39,643 nt of DNA from Halothiobacillus sp. (GCA_024636015.1 JAGXHU010000078.1:1-39643), one strand, 5' to 3'; counted from the stretch's first letter, positions 26,230-35,906 are shown. Notes: generated by a model not told the origin, from the sequence alone. Translations and numbers: made by a program.

Positions 26230-27654
26230 GTGCCTTCACACAAAAAACAAAGAAAAACCTGGGCCATGACTAACTCGTCGCTATTAGCCACGAACAGCAA
26301 CTTGCTCGACGCTCGGCCATCAACTGTCGAAACACGGACAAGCCGCTCTATCACCATCTTGCTGTTTCTCTGCTGTGTGGTGGTTGCACCGTTCTCTCAA
26401 ATACAGTGGCCGGTTTCCAATGTGATTTTCTCAATGGCCGGCATTTCCGCTTTTGCGCAGATTACGACAGGCGTTCTGCTGCTCACGCAGGCCATGATTC
26501 TTCGCAACGATGCCGTGTTCGCGCTGTCACTCGGTTATCTCGCTGGCGGTCTGGTCGTCACATTCAATATTCTTCTGGTGCACGATATAGACACCCAGTT
26601 ATGGGTATTTCGGATCTGGCACGCTATCTTTGTCGTCAGCATCCTGGCGTATACCCTTCTGTCCTTCAAACTTGAGGCCCCATTCGCGCGCAAACACTTT
26701 TTGACACGGGTCCGGTATGGAATCGGAATCATAACCGGCGTGCTGGCACTGCTGGCCTTCTACTTGATCGATCATCCTTTCGACTTGCCGCCAATCATTT
26801 TCAAAACCGACTACACAACCGCACCCAGTTTATGGGCCAACGGCATACAGCTACTTCTACTCTCGGTCGCCTGGGTTATTTTGGTCAAGAACCCACGCAA
26901 AACCGTACTCACGATCTGGACGACCGTCGTCGCCTCAGCCGTATTGGTCGATATCATCCTGTTCGTACTTGGTGGCAAGCTGTTCACTGTCGGCCTCTAC
27001 ATATCAAAGCTGAACAATCTGGTTGCCGTCACGCTGATTTTCGGCGTGATCTTCTACCATTACGTTCGCATTCAACGTGAAATGCTCAGAAATCGTGTCT
27101 GGCTGCTGCGGGCGAATCGACGATTGAATCGTCGGGCGCTGAGTGACTCGCTCACCAACCTGCCCAACCGGGCCGCACTGGAAACCTATCTTGAGTTCAC
27201 CCTGACACGAGCCCAACGAAACCAATCCCGGTTAGCCGTATGCGTGATCGACCTGGACGAATTCAAGCCCGTCAACGACCGTTACGGGCACGAAACGGGC
27301 GATCTTTTATTGCATGCGCTGTCCAAAAGATTATCCGGCGTCTTGCGACAGGACGAATTTCTCGCACGCCTGGGCGGCGACGAATTCGTCCTGATCATTG
27401 AAGGGTTTCAGGAAATCAGCACGCTGAATATCATCATGGCGCGCATATCCAACGAAATTGCCCAACCCTTTACGCTGGACAACGACATCACGGTGCAAGT
27501 GCATGCCAGTATCGGGATCGCGCTTTATCCCGAAATCAGCAAAGCCGATGAACTGATGCGAATGGCCGACAGGGCCCTTTATCGCGCGAAAAATGAAAAA
27601 GCCTCTCGGACTCAGAGCTGGCGGCTTCATCTGGTTGAACCTCAGACTTCTTGA
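26230..27654 (+). CDS. Membrane-anchored diguanylate cyclase (MASE4-like sensor and GGDEF)
   Basis: Protein of 474 residues with about eight membrane helices (residues 35-280) in a MASE4-like arrangement (SAFAQITTGVLLLTQ, LGYLAGGLV), then a GGDEF domain from about 300. The active-site loop RLGGDEF is intact, as are SDSLTNLPNRAALE and IDLDEFKPVND. The inhibitory site reads RQDE (RxxE) where RxxD is usual, so product inhibition may be altered. The GTG at 26230 is supported by AAGGAA seven bases upstream, better than the ATG at 26266. It lies 219 bp after the frameshifted cyclase on the same strand; no phosphodiesterase (EAL/HD-GYP) gene is in the window. Its stop lies within a hairpin shared with tsaB. 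Confidence 0.88.
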   Translation: MPSHKKQRKTWAMTNSSLLATNSNLLDARPSTVETRTSRSITILLFLCCVVVAPFSQIQWPVSNVIFSMAGISAFAQITTGVLLLTQAMILRNDAVFALSLGYLAGGLVVTFNILLVHDIDTQLWVFRIWHAIFVVSILAYTLLSFKLEAPFARKHFLTRVRYGIGIITGVLALLAFYLIDHPFDLPPIIFKTDYTTAPSLWANGIQLLLLSVAWVILVKNPRKTVLTIWTTVVASAVLVDIILFVLGGKLFTVGLYISKLNNLVAVTLIFGVIFYHYVRIQREMLRNRVWLLRANRRLNRRALSDSLTNLPNRAALETYLEFTLTRAQRNQSRLAVCVIDLDEFKPVNDRYGHETGDLLLHALSKRLSGVLRQDEFLARLGGDEFVLIIEGFQEISTLNIIMARISNEIAQPFTLDNDITVQVHASIGIALYPEISKADELMRMADRALYRAKNEKASRTQSWRLHLVEPQTS

Positions 27655-27663
27655 GGTTCAACC
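27633..27663. terminator. Perfect 12-bp inverted repeat over the convergent stop codons
   Basis: GGTTGAACCTCA (27633-27644) and TGAGGTTCAACC (27652-27663) are exact reverse complements around a seven-base loop. The right arm holds the stop of the diguanylate cyclase (27652-27654) and, on the other strand, the stop of tsaB (27658-27660). The only bases between the two reading frames are inside the arm. There is no U-run on either side, so it may act as a bidirectional 3' end structure rather than a classical terminator. Confidence 0.6.
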
Positions 27664-28341
27664 CCGCACAGTGGCGACATTGTCGCGTAGATAGATCGGC
27701 GCGGCATCAGCCGGATCAATCCATTCCGTACGAGGGACAGCAACCGCCAACAGAATCGCATCCTGCGCATGCGGTAGTGCCTCCGGTACGATAGCGGCCC
27801 AGTCGCCCCGTTGCGTCAGCGCCGGATATCGACCAAATCCAGTCCCCGTCGCCAGTCCCCCGGACCAATCTGACTGCTGCAAAAGGACCTCGGGCGCAAT
27901 CACCTGCTCCGGCCCGGCTGAAATGACCAGCCCCCCATCACCCGACACGAATGCGGCATAGTAGACCTCACCCATGCGTGCATCGATCGCCGCATGAATC
28001 GGGCCGATGACGCCAAGTTCAATCAGTCTACTCATTTGCCCCTGTGCGAGCGTCGCCAGCGATGAAACCCCGACCATCGGTACATCCAGTCCCAAGGCAA
28101 TCCCTTGAGCACAAGCCGTGGCAATGCGGACCCCGGTAAAAGAACCCGGGCCACGGCCAAAACCGATCAAATCCAGCTCGGGGTACCGAATGCCGGCCTT
28201 GGCCATTAGCTGCTCCGCCATCGGCAACAACCGTTGGGCATGACCACGCGGCGTCATCTCAAAATCCGAAACAATTTCGCCATCACACCAGAGTGCGGCC
28301 GAGCAGGCTTCGGTCGCCGAATCGATAAAAAGAATATTCAA
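27658..28341 (-). CDS. tsaB: tRNA threonylcarbamoyladenosine biosynthesis protein TsaB
   Basis: ASKHA-fold scaffold subunit (YeaZ) that works with TsaD and TsaE to place the threonylcarbamoyl group on A37 of ANN-decoding tRNAs. The 227-residue protein begins NILFIDSATEACSAAL after the start and carries GFGRGPGSFTGVRIA, the family hallmark. No ATG is available at the right place: the start is TTG at 28341, with GGA six bases upstream, matching the usual length of about 230. A longer in-frame reading to 28572 lies inside pgi and is not credible. It follows pgi by 28 bp and ends the gnd-zwf-pgi-tsaB run. Confidence 0.92.
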   Translation of the reverse strand: MNILFIDSATEACSAALWCDGEIVSDFEMTPRGHAQRLLPMAEQLMAKAGIRYPELDLIGFGRGPGSFTGVRIATACAQGIALGLDVPMVGVSSLATLAQGQMSRLIELGVIGPIHAAIDARMGEVYYAAFVSGDGGLVISAGPEQVIAPEVLLQQSDWSGGLATGTGFGRYPALTQRGDWAAIVPEALPHAQDAILLAVAVPRTEWIDPADAAPIYLRDNVATVRG

Positions 28342-28369
28342 GAAAAATCCATACGATACAGAGTAAAAA

Positions 28370-30010
28370 CTAGACCCAGTGCTGATGAATGGTTTGCAGC
28401 AGGGCTTCGGTGGACGCGTCGAAAGTGCCAGGCGCAGCATGTCCAACGGCGGGCAGAAGCTCGCCGGCCATCTGCTTGCCGAGCTCAACCCCCCACTGAT
28501 CGTAGGAATCAATGTGCCAGATGGCCCCAGCAACAAAGATCCGATGCTCATAGAGAGCAACCAGGGCCCCAACGGCCTCTGGTGTCATTTGCGGGAAGAG
28601 AATTGTCGTGCTCGGCTGATTGCCGAGACACACACGATGCGGCGCAATGCGCGCAATCGTATCCGCATCAGCACCTGACGCCTGCATTTCCTGCTTCACG
28701 GCCTCCAGAGACCGTCCCAACATCAGTGCACGAGTCTGGGCCAGCAGGTTGGCCAGCAGCATGGCCTGCTGATCGCCGATCGGCGTATGGGTACGAATCG
28801 CGGCGATGAAATCGCTCGGAATCAGTCGGGTGCCCTGGTGCAACAACTGGTAAAACGCGTGTTGGCCATTGGTACCCGGCCCACCCCAGACAACCGGGCC
28901 GGTTACATAATCCACACGATGGCCATCTAGGTCGACCGATTTACCGTTCGACTCCATACTCGCCTGCTGCAAGTAAGCCGGCAGCCGGCCTAGCCGGGTC
29001 CCATACGGCAACACGGCCAGCGTCTCGGCCCCCAGAAAATTGCTATTCCACACATCAATCAAGCCGAGCGTCAGGGGCAAATTCTCTGCCGCCGGTGCCG
29101 TACGGAAGTGCTCATCCATGGCATGAGCACCTTCGAGCAAACGCTCAAAGCCATCCATGCCGATATATAGGGCGATCGGCAAGCCAATAGCCGACCACAG
29201 AGAGTAGCGGCCGCCAACCCAGTCCCAAAAGCCAAACATATGCTCGGCATCAATCCCAAAGGCCTCAACCTCGGCTCGATTCGTGGAGACGGCAACAAAA
29301 TGCTTAGCCACCGCCGTTTCATCCCCGGCAAAATCCAAAAGCCAACGCCGCGCAGTATGGGCGTTGGTCAGCGTTTCCTGTGTCGTAAATGTTTTAGATG
29401 CCACCACAAACAGAGTTCGGGCCGGATCGAGTGTTTTCAACAAGTTGGCAATCTCACTGGGGGCGATATTGGCAATAAAATGTGCACGCATATCGTACTG
29501 GGCGTGCGAGGCCAACGCATGGCAAATCATGCGGGGCCCGAGGTCGGAACCACCGATCCCGATATTAACCACATCGGTGATCCGCTCCCCGCTGCAACCC
29601 AGCCAACGTCCCTCGTGAACCGCGTCGGTAAATCGGCGCATCCGTCTCAGGACATCATTGATTTCCGGCATCACATCCTTTCCATCGGCAAGGATGGGGC
29701 GATTCCCCCGATTGCGCAGTGCCACATGCAACACCGCACGATTTTCCGTGGTATTGATTCGCGCACCCTCGAACATGGCATCGCGTCGGGTGAGTACATC
29801 TTGGTCGTTAGCCAACTGTCGAAGCAATTTCAGCGTTTCCGGCGTGATTCGCTGTTTACTGTAATCCACGTGCAAGCCGGCCACCGAGGAGACAAACGCC
29901 TGCGCGCGCCCTGGATTGCCGTCGAACAAATCGGCCAAATGAATCCGTTTCTGGGTCTGGGCGTGAGTCTCCAGGGCCTGCCAGGCTGCTGATTGAATCA
30001 ATTGACTCAT
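28370..30010 (-). CDS. pgi: Glucose-6-phosphate isomerase
   Basis: Interconverts glucose-6-phosphate and fructose-6-phosphate, joining gluconeogenesis and glycolysis to the pentose phosphate and glycogen routes encoded next door. The 546-residue protein has both family signatures: DWVGGRYSLWSAIG and AIWHIDSYDQWGVELGK. NIGIGGSDLGPRM and the TKSE-equivalent phosphate-binding ASKTFTTQET are also present. Length matches E. coli Pgi. ATG 30010 is supported by AGGGAG eight bases upstream; the in-frame codon at 30049 has no such site. It lies 73 bp after zwf and 28 bp before tsaB. Confidence 0.96.
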   Translation of the reverse strand: MSQLIQSAAWQALETHAQTQKRIHLADLFDGNPGRAQAFVSSVAGLHVDYSKQRITPETLKLLRQLANDQDVLTRRDAMFEGARINTTENRAVLHVALRNRGNRPILADGKDVMPEINDVLRRMRRFTDAVHEGRWLGCSGERITDVVNIGIGGSDLGPRMICHALASHAQYDMRAHFIANIAPSEIANLLKTLDPARTLFVVASKTFTTQETLTNAHTARRWLLDFAGDETAVAKHFVAVSTNRAEVEAFGIDAEHMFGFWDWVGGRYSLWSAIGLPIALYIGMDGFERLLEGAHAMDEHFRTAPAAENLPLTLGLIDVWNSNFLGAETLAVLPYGTRLGRLPAYLQQASMESNGKSVDLDGHRVDYVTGPVVWGGPGTNGQHAFYQLLHQGTRLIPSDFIAAIRTHTPIGDQQAMLLANLLAQTRALMLGRSLEAVKQEMQASGADADTIARIAPHRVCLGNQPSTTILFPQMTPEAVGALVALYEHRIFVAGAIWHIDSYDQWGVELGKQMAGELLPAVGHAAPGTFDASTEALLQTIHQHWV

Positions 30011-30083
30011 GAAAACGACTCCCTGTGTGCTATGTGTAATTGCTACCAAAACTCGAAACCGACCCGGACAATGCCAGGGCCGC

Positions 30084-31592
30084 CTATGAAATACTCATAT
30101 CATTACGCCACTGGTGGCTGTCGTCATCAAAAAGCCGATCTGCCTCAGTGGGGCCCCAACTGCCGGCCGCATAGCTGTGAATATAGTCTCGCTCGATCGA
30201 CCAGGTCTTCAGAATCGGATCCACGACCCGCCAGGCCCAGGCCACTTCATCGTAGCGTAGAAACAGGGTTTGATCACCTCGCATCACATCGAGCAAGAGT
30301 GCGGCGTAGGCATCCAGTTTGACCCGTTCCGGCGTCGTATAACTGGCGTCCATCTGTACCGTCCGGGTACGCATTTCCAGACCATCGGTCTTGATCTGCA
30401 ATTCAAAGCGCACGTTTTCTTGCGGCTGAATACCGATCAGCAACCAGTTGGGTTCGGTTTTCGTAATCGCGGTTTCACGAAACAGCTGCTGCGGCGGGTC
30501 CCGAAACCGGACCGAGATCTGGGAATGGGTTTGCGACATGCGCTTGCCCGTCCGCAAGTAGAACGGCACCCCACGCCATCGCCAATTGTCGATGTAGAGT
30601 TTGACCGCCGCATAGGTTTCGGTAATCGAATTGTCGGCAACACCGACCTCATCAAGATAGCCGATCTCGTTTTCTCCACTCACCACACCACGCTGATATT
30701 GCGCGCGGAAGGACTGGGCATGAACAGCCCGATGCGGAATCAGGCGGATACTGCGCAGCACCTTGACCTTTTCATCCCGAACCGCCTCGGCATCCATGGA
30801 CGGCGGCGGCTCCATGGCGATCAGAGCCAGCATCTGCATCAGATGGCTCTGAACCATATCTCTCAGAGCGCCCGCCGATTCGTAATAGCCGGCGCGAGAG
30901 CCGATACCCAGCGTTTCAGCATGGGAAATCTGGATATGATCGATGTAATTTCGATTCCAGAGCGGTTCGAGCAATAGGTTCGCAAACCGCATCACCATAA
31001 TGTTCTGCACGGTTCCCTTACCCAGATAGTGATCGATCCGGTAAATCTGCTGCTCGGAAAAGTGACGATGCAACAGAGAATCGAGGGCATGTGCGCTTTC
31101 AATATCGTGCCCGAAGGGTTTTTCAATCACCAGACGGCGGCATCCCCGCGACTGATCCACCAGGTTTGCAGCCGCCAGATGCTGACAAATCGGGCCGAAG
31201 GCCTCGGGCGGAACGGCAAAATAGAACATCACGCCGTCCGGAAATTCCGCCGTGGCGAGTCGATCAGCCAGATAATTAAACGATTGCGCGGTTTCATAAT
31301 CGCCATTCTGGAAAAACAGCCGCTGCAATAAACGATCGAGCACCGGATTGTCGGCCTGTTCGTCGTCACTAAGCAGCACATGCACTTCATCGCGCCACTG
31401 CTCATCCGTCCAGTCGCGGCGCCCGAAACCGATAACTCGGGTACCTGCGGCCAGCTCGCCGGCCTGTTCCAGTTGATAGAGCGCCGGAATCAGTTTCTGA
31501 TGCGCCAGATTACCCGTGGCGCCAAAAATGACGATAGTGACCGCTTCATGACGGGATGGGCTGTGTTTTGCCGAAGTCTTGGCTTGAGACAT
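30084..31592 (-). CDS. zwf: Glucose-6-phosphate 1-dehydrogenase
   Basis: First enzyme of the oxidative pentose phosphate pathway, oxidising glucose-6-phosphate to 6-phosphogluconolactone with NAD(P)+. The 502-residue protein has the N-terminal dinucleotide fingerprint IVIFGATGNLAHQKLIPALY and the active-site motif YRIDHYLGKGTVQN. IEKPFGHD also matches. AAGGAG nine bases before the ATG is a strong ribosome binding site. It lies between gnd and pgi. No 6-phosphogluconolactonase (pgl) or Entner-Doudoroff (edd, eda) gene accompanies it, unlike many zwf operons, so that step must be encoded elsewhere or occur without an enzyme. Confidence 0.96.
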   Translation of the reverse strand: MSQAKTSAKHSPSRHEAVTIVIFGATGNLAHQKLIPALYQLEQAGELAAGTRVIGFGRRDWTDEQWRDEVHVLLSDDEQADNPVLDRLLQRLFFQNGDYETAQSFNYLADRLATAEFPDGVMFYFAVPPEAFGPICQHLAAANLVDQSRGCRRLVIEKPFGHDIESAHALDSLLHRHFSEQQIYRIDHYLGKGTVQNIMVMRFANLLLEPLWNRNYIDHIQISHAETLGIGSRAGYYESAGALRDMVQSHLMQMLALIAMEPPPSMDAEAVRDEKVKVLRSIRLIPHRAVHAQSFRAQYQRGVVSGENEIGYLDEVGVADNSITETYAAVKLYIDNWRWRGVPFYLRTGKRMSQTHSQISVRFRDPPQQLFRETAITKTEPNWLLIGIQPQENVRFELQIKTDGLEMRTRTVQMDASYTTPERVKLDAYAALLLDVMRGDQTLFLRYDEVAWAWRVVDPILKTWSIERDYIHSYAAGSWGPTEADRLFDDDSHQWRNDMSIS

Positions 31593-31663
31593 TCTTCAAA
31601 CTCCTTGTGTCCGTACCCAACCGGTGGGAACGGTATAGCGATACCAAATCAGCCTACGACCAA

Positions 31664-32578
31664 TCACTTCCGCGTAATGGCATGACCACCGAAGGCATTG
31701 CGCATCAAAGACAACAAACGATTTCCGTACCCCTCGGCGTCCTGGCTGGCAAAACGCATCTGCAACGCCAGGGTCATCACGGGTGCGGACACACCAAGAT
31801 CGATCGCCTCCTTGGCCGTCCAGCGCCCCTCCCCCGAATCCGCCACCACCGGTGCGATGTGCTCCAGACTCTGGCCTTGCGCGGCCAGCGCCTCGGCGGT
31901 CAAATCCAACAGCCAGCTTTGCACGACGGAACCATCACGCCACAGCTCGGTGATCTGTGCCAGATCGAGGTCGAATGCCTTCTTGGCACGCAGCACGGCC
32001 AAACCCTCAGCGAGGGCTTGCATCATGCCGTACTCGATCCCATTGTGAACCATCTTGACATAGTGGCCGGAGCCGACGGGTCCAACGTGCCCCCAACCGT
32101 GATCTGCAGACGGTGCCAGCACCCGAATCGCCGGTTCAATCAAGGCAAAGGCTTCCTTCGAACCACCGACCATCAGGCTGTAGCCGTTATTCAGACCCCA
32201 GACGCCCCCCGAGGTGCCGACATCCATGTAATAGACTTCGGATTGCTGCACCTTGGCGGCGCGGGCCATCGTGTCCTGATAAAAACTGTTCCCACCATCG
32301 ATCAATAAATCTCCGGCCGACAGCATGGGCAGAATTTGTTCGATCGCCTGCCCGGTAATGTCACCCGCCGGCAACATCAACCAAACGATACGCGGCAGGG
32401 GCAAGGCGGCAATGAACTGTTCAAGGTCGTAGGCCGCCGTGATGCGGGACTCCTCGGCGACGAGTTCGTCGATAGGCCCCGCACTTCGATTATGTGCCAC
32501 CACGTCAATCCCACCTCGTGACAGACGACGTGCCATATTGGCCCCCATGCGGCCCAAACCATAGATACCCAATTGCAT
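31664..32578 (-). CDS. gnd: 6-phosphogluconate dehydrogenase, short (GndA/YqeC) type
   Basis: Oxidatively decarboxylates 6-phosphogluconate to ribulose-5-phosphate. The 304-residue protein begins QLGIYGLGRMGANMARRL (Rossmann fingerprint), with DGGNSFYQDTMARA, MDVGTSGGVWGLNNGYSLMV and HYVKMVHNGIEYGMMQALAE, the substrate and catalytic region with the conserved lysine. It is about 300 residues, the short class, not the 470-residue enterobacterial Gnd; characterised short members often prefer NAD+. AGGAG seven bases before the ATG supports the start. It is first in the minus-strand run and lies 71 bp before zwf. Confidence 0.94.
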   Translation of the reverse strand: MQLGIYGLGRMGANMARRLSRGGIDVVAHNRSAGPIDELVAEESRITAAYDLEQFIAALPLPRIVWLMLPAGDITGQAIEQILPMLSAGDLLIDGGNSFYQDTMARAAKVQQSEVYYMDVGTSGGVWGLNNGYSLMVGGSKEAFALIEPAIRVLAPSADHGWGHVGPVGSGHYVKMVHNGIEYGMMQALAEGLAVLRAKKAFDLDLAQITELWRDGSVVQSWLLDLTAEALAAQGQSLEHIAPVVADSGEGRWTAKEAIDLGVSAPVMTLALQMRFASQDAEGYGNRLLSLMRNAFGGHAITRK

Positions 32579-32981
32579 AAGTGACTCCTAGATTTACTGG
32601 TATGGCAGAGAAAGCCCAGCGCACACGACATCAGGCCGAGAACTCTTTGCAACGAATGCTTTACACCCCGAATGCTTTCCGGTCCGGAGACATGAATTCA
32701 TCCGGCATTCCTAACCTTCGATTCAGCGGGGTTGAACATTTTTCAATGTCTTCACTTAAAGGTTAATCGAAACCACACATTGTGCAGAACTATTTGCATA
32801 CCAGATTCGATTTCTTGGCCTTACGGGGGCAAAACACTGCCGGAAAGCACGCCTGAACCGCTATACTGAGCTACAAACGCCTACCGCTTGATGACAAACC
32901 TCGTCATCCTAGCGCCACTGGTATGGTTTTAAGCGCTAACCACTGCTCCGAATCATCGCCTGTTCTTATTTGAGTGCCGTC
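32579..32981. other. 403-bp divergent intergenic region between gnd and ppc
   Basis: This non-coding stretch must hold promoters for both divergent genes. A TATACT hexamer at 32862-32867 points toward ppc but has no matching -35 box, and would leave a leader of about 110 bases. No tRNA, riboswitch or repeat was recognised. A 61-codon open frame at 32581-32766 has no ribosome binding site and no recognisable motif. I see nothing else convincing. Confidence 0.5.
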
Positions 32982-35798
32982 ATGAAAAAACAAGCCAAAA
33001 ATAACGATAAAATTCTCCGTGCCCGGGTTCGCCTGTTTGGTAACTTGTTGGGTGAGGTACTGAAAGAACAGACGGGCGAACATATCTTCGATACGGTTGA
33101 AACCCTGCGGCGCGGCTTCATCCGGTTACGGCAAAAACATAATCCGAAGCTTCATGCGCGCCTGATGACCCTAATCCGCACACTGGACCCAGACACCCTG
33201 AACTTCGTCGTGCGGGCCTATGGTTTGTATTTCAGCCTGGTCAATATCGCTGAAGAAGACTACATGCACCAATGCCGTCGCAAGCAGGTGCGTCTTGGCT
33301 TACGCCTGTGGCCCGGATCGTTCTATGACACCATACGCGAATTCTCGAAGCAGAAAATGACGCCGGAGCAGTTACAAACCCTGCTGGACCGATTGATCTA
33401 CATGCCGGTGTTTACCGCACATCCCACGGAGGCAAAACGCCGGACCGTGATGGATCTGCAGCGACGAATTTTCCTGCTGTGTGCCGATATGGATCGTCCC
33501 GACGTACTCGGCATCGAGCGCGATCGGATCCACCTCCAGGTCAAAGCCGTGATTCTCTCGCTGCTCAAGACAAATGAAGTCCGCACCACGCGACCAGAGG
33601 TGCATGACGAAATCCGCCTGGGCCTCTATTACTTCCGCACCTCGATTTTCGATGCCGTCCCCCTGGCCTATCGATATCTCGAACGCGCCGTGGACGTCAA
33701 CTTCAACGAAAAATACCCGCAAACACCGGTGACCGTTCCGAGCATGTTCCGTTTCGGTTCATGGATCGGCGGCGACCGGGATGGCAACCCCTATGTCACG
33801 CACGAGGTCACCACCTTCGCCGTGTGCTCGGCAACACAAACCATTCTGGAAGAATATCTGGAGCGACTCTCCGCCATGGACCGAGTGCTTACTCACTCAA
33901 GCCGTTTGTGCCCGGAAATCAACATGGTGGCTCTGGGGCTCGAACAGGATGCGTTGGATCTCAAACTGGGCGCTCCAGAAAACGCTGGGGATATCTTTTT
34001 TACCGAAGAACCTTATCGCCTCAAGCTCAGGATCATCGCCCAACGCCTGCAACACAACCTCGCCTATGTGCGCGCACAACTGAACAAAGCCGCGATCCCG
34101 CTGGCACCGGAAGCCTATGCCAACAAAGACCAGTTCCTGGCCGATCTGTACCGGATTCGCGACACCCTGATTGCCACCGGCGACCAGCTACTGGCCGACG
34201 GCGACATCAAGGATGTCATCCGTCTGGCCGAGACCTTCGGCTGGCACCTATTCCAACTGGATATCCGGCAGGAATCCACCCGGCACACTCAAACCGTAAT
34301 CGAAATCCTCAAGCAGATCCAACCCAAGATCGATTACGATGGCCAAAGCGAAACCGAACGGATGGCGACGCTGACCAGCCTGATCAGCAAGGGCAAGCAC
34401 AAGGCCATCGACATGGCCGCCCTGCCGGAAGAAGCGGCGGAAACACTGACCGTATTCAAGACCAAGCGCGAACTGACTGACAGCATCAGTCGTGACTGTT
34501 TCGGCACCTATGTCATCTCCATGACTCACGATGCCAGCCATGTGATGGAAGTCATGTTCCTGGCCCAGTTGGCTGGCCTGGTCGGCAAGCACAAGAATCA
34601 GTGGTTCTGCGATATTCAGATTTCACCGCTGTTCGAAACCATCGAAGATCTCCAGCAGATTGAGGACGTGCTCGGCACGCTGTTTGACAACCCCGTCTAC
34701 CGGGAGCTGTTGCGTGTCTCCGGTGATCTGCAGGAAGCCATGCTCGGCTATTCGGACTCCTGCAAGGACGGCGGCTCGCTCGCCTCAATCTGGAGTCTGT
34801 ATAACGCCCAGAAGCGCGTGTTGAGCATCACCCAGAAAAATGGCATCGAATGCCGCCTATTCCATGGTCGGGGCGGCACCGTAGCTCGTGGAGGTGGTCC
34901 GACACATGAATCGATTCTGTCCCTGCCCTCCGGCACCGTGGAAGGCCAAATCAAATTCACGGAACAGGGTGAGGTACTCTCGTCCAAGTACAGTAATACT
35001 GAGACCGCGATCTACGAAATCACCATGGGCGCCACGGGCCTGATGAAGGCTTCCGCACATCTGGTCTTGCCCACCGAGCCTGCCCCGGCAGAGCACGAGC
35101 AGGTTGTCGCAGAACTCGCCCAGTACGGGGAAAAGGCCTACCGCAAACTGACCGACGAGACCCCCTTCTTCTTCAACTACTTCTTTGAAGCCACCCCTGT
35201 TCGGGAACTGGGCCTGCTGAACATTGGTTCGCGCCCGGCGTCCCGCAAGGTCGGGGATCTTTCCAAAGCATCCGTCCGCGCCATTCCCTGGGTATTCGGC
35301 TGGTCGGAATCCCGACACACACTACCCGCCTGGTATGGAATCGGCTCGGCCTTGCAGGCGTGGCGCATCAATCATAGTGATCAGCCGGAAATGTTGAACC
35401 AGCTGTTCAAACACTGGCCATTCTTTCACAGCATGCTCCGCAATACCCAGCTCTCCCTGACCAAGGGCGAGATGACGATTGCCGGCGAATATGCCAGCCT
35501 CGTAACCGATCAGGAACAGGCCCGCGTCGTGTATGGCATGATTCGCGAAGAATATTTCCGCACGCTGGATGAATTGCTCAAGGTGGCAGAAGCCGAATCA
35601 CTCGTCGAGATCGACGAATACATCGGCACCTCCATGATGCGCCGAAATCCGTATCTGGATGTACTGAACCACATTCAGATTGTTCTGTTGCGGCGGTATC
35701 GGGATGAAAGCGAGCCGGAAGCGGATCGGCAGAAATGGCTACCCTCACTCCTGCGTTCAATCAATGCCATTGCGGCCGGGATGCGCAACACAGGCTAG
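32982..35798 (+). CDS. ppc: Phosphoenolpyruvate carboxylase
   Basis: Anaplerotic enzyme that carboxylates PEP with bicarbonate to give oxaloacetate, feeding amino-acid synthesis and an incomplete or full TCA cycle. The 938-residue protein carries FTAHPTEAKRRTV with catalytic H147, SWIGGDRDGNPYVT, the FHGRGGTVARGGGP loop, and the C-terminal MRNTG end where the allosteric aspartate site lies. The second family signature reads MLGYSDSCKDGG, where many enzymes have SDSAKDAG or SDSGKDAG, a mild variation. The ATG at 32982 is preferred to a TTG four codons earlier. Length (usually 880-970) is complete. It is transcribed alone, convergent with malQ. Confidence 0.97.
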   Translation: MKKQAKNNDKILRARVRLFGNLLGEVLKEQTGEHIFDTVETLRRGFIRLRQKHNPKLHARLMTLIRTLDPDTLNFVVRAYGLYFSLVNIAEEDYMHQCRRKQVRLGLRLWPGSFYDTIREFSKQKMTPEQLQTLLDRLIYMPVFTAHPTEAKRRTVMDLQRRIFLLCADMDRPDVLGIERDRIHLQVKAVILSLLKTNEVRTTRPEVHDEIRLGLYYFRTSIFDAVPLAYRYLERAVDVNFNEKYPQTPVTVPSMFRFGSWIGGDRDGNPYVTHEVTTFAVCSATQTILEEYLERLSAMDRVLTHSSRLCPEINMVALGLEQDALDLKLGAPENAGDIFFTEEPYRLKLRIIAQRLQHNLAYVRAQLNKAAIPLAPEAYANKDQFLADLYRIRDTLIATGDQLLADGDIKDVIRLAETFGWHLFQLDIRQESTRHTQTVIEILKQIQPKIDYDGQSETERMATLTSLISKGKHKAIDMAALPEEAAETLTVFKTKRELTDSISRDCFGTYVISMTHDASHVMEVMFLAQLAGLVGKHKNQWFCDIQISPLFETIEDLQQIEDVLGTLFDNPVYRELLRVSGDLQEAMLGYSDSCKDGGSLASIWSLYNAQKRVLSITQKNGIECRLFHGRGGTVARGGGPTHESILSLPSGTVEGQIKFTEQGEVLSSKYSNTETAIYEITMGATGLMKASAHLVLPTEPAPAEHEQVVAELAQYGEKAYRKLTDETPFFFNYFFEATPVRELGLLNIGSRPASRKVGDLSKASVRAIPWVFGWSESRHTLPAWYGIGSALQAWRINHSDQPEMLNQLFKHWPFFHSMLRNTQLSLTKGEMTIAGEYASLVTDQEQARVVYGMIREEYFRTLDELLKVAEAESLVEIDEYIGTSMMRRNPYLDVLNHIQIVLLRRYRDESEPEADRQKWLPSLLRSINAIAAGMRNTG

Positions 35799-35906
35799 AT
35801 TCAGGGGGCGCCCTCTACGGTACCGTCAGAGCGACGCGGGCACATTGGGTGCGTATCCACCGTCGCAACAACGCTCCAGTCACTTCCCAAGAATTGTGTG
35901 CAACGT

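Noticed and set aside
32581..32766. 61-codon frame between gnd and ppc
   Set aside because: No ribosome binding site, no motif, overlaps the gnd leader; probably chance.
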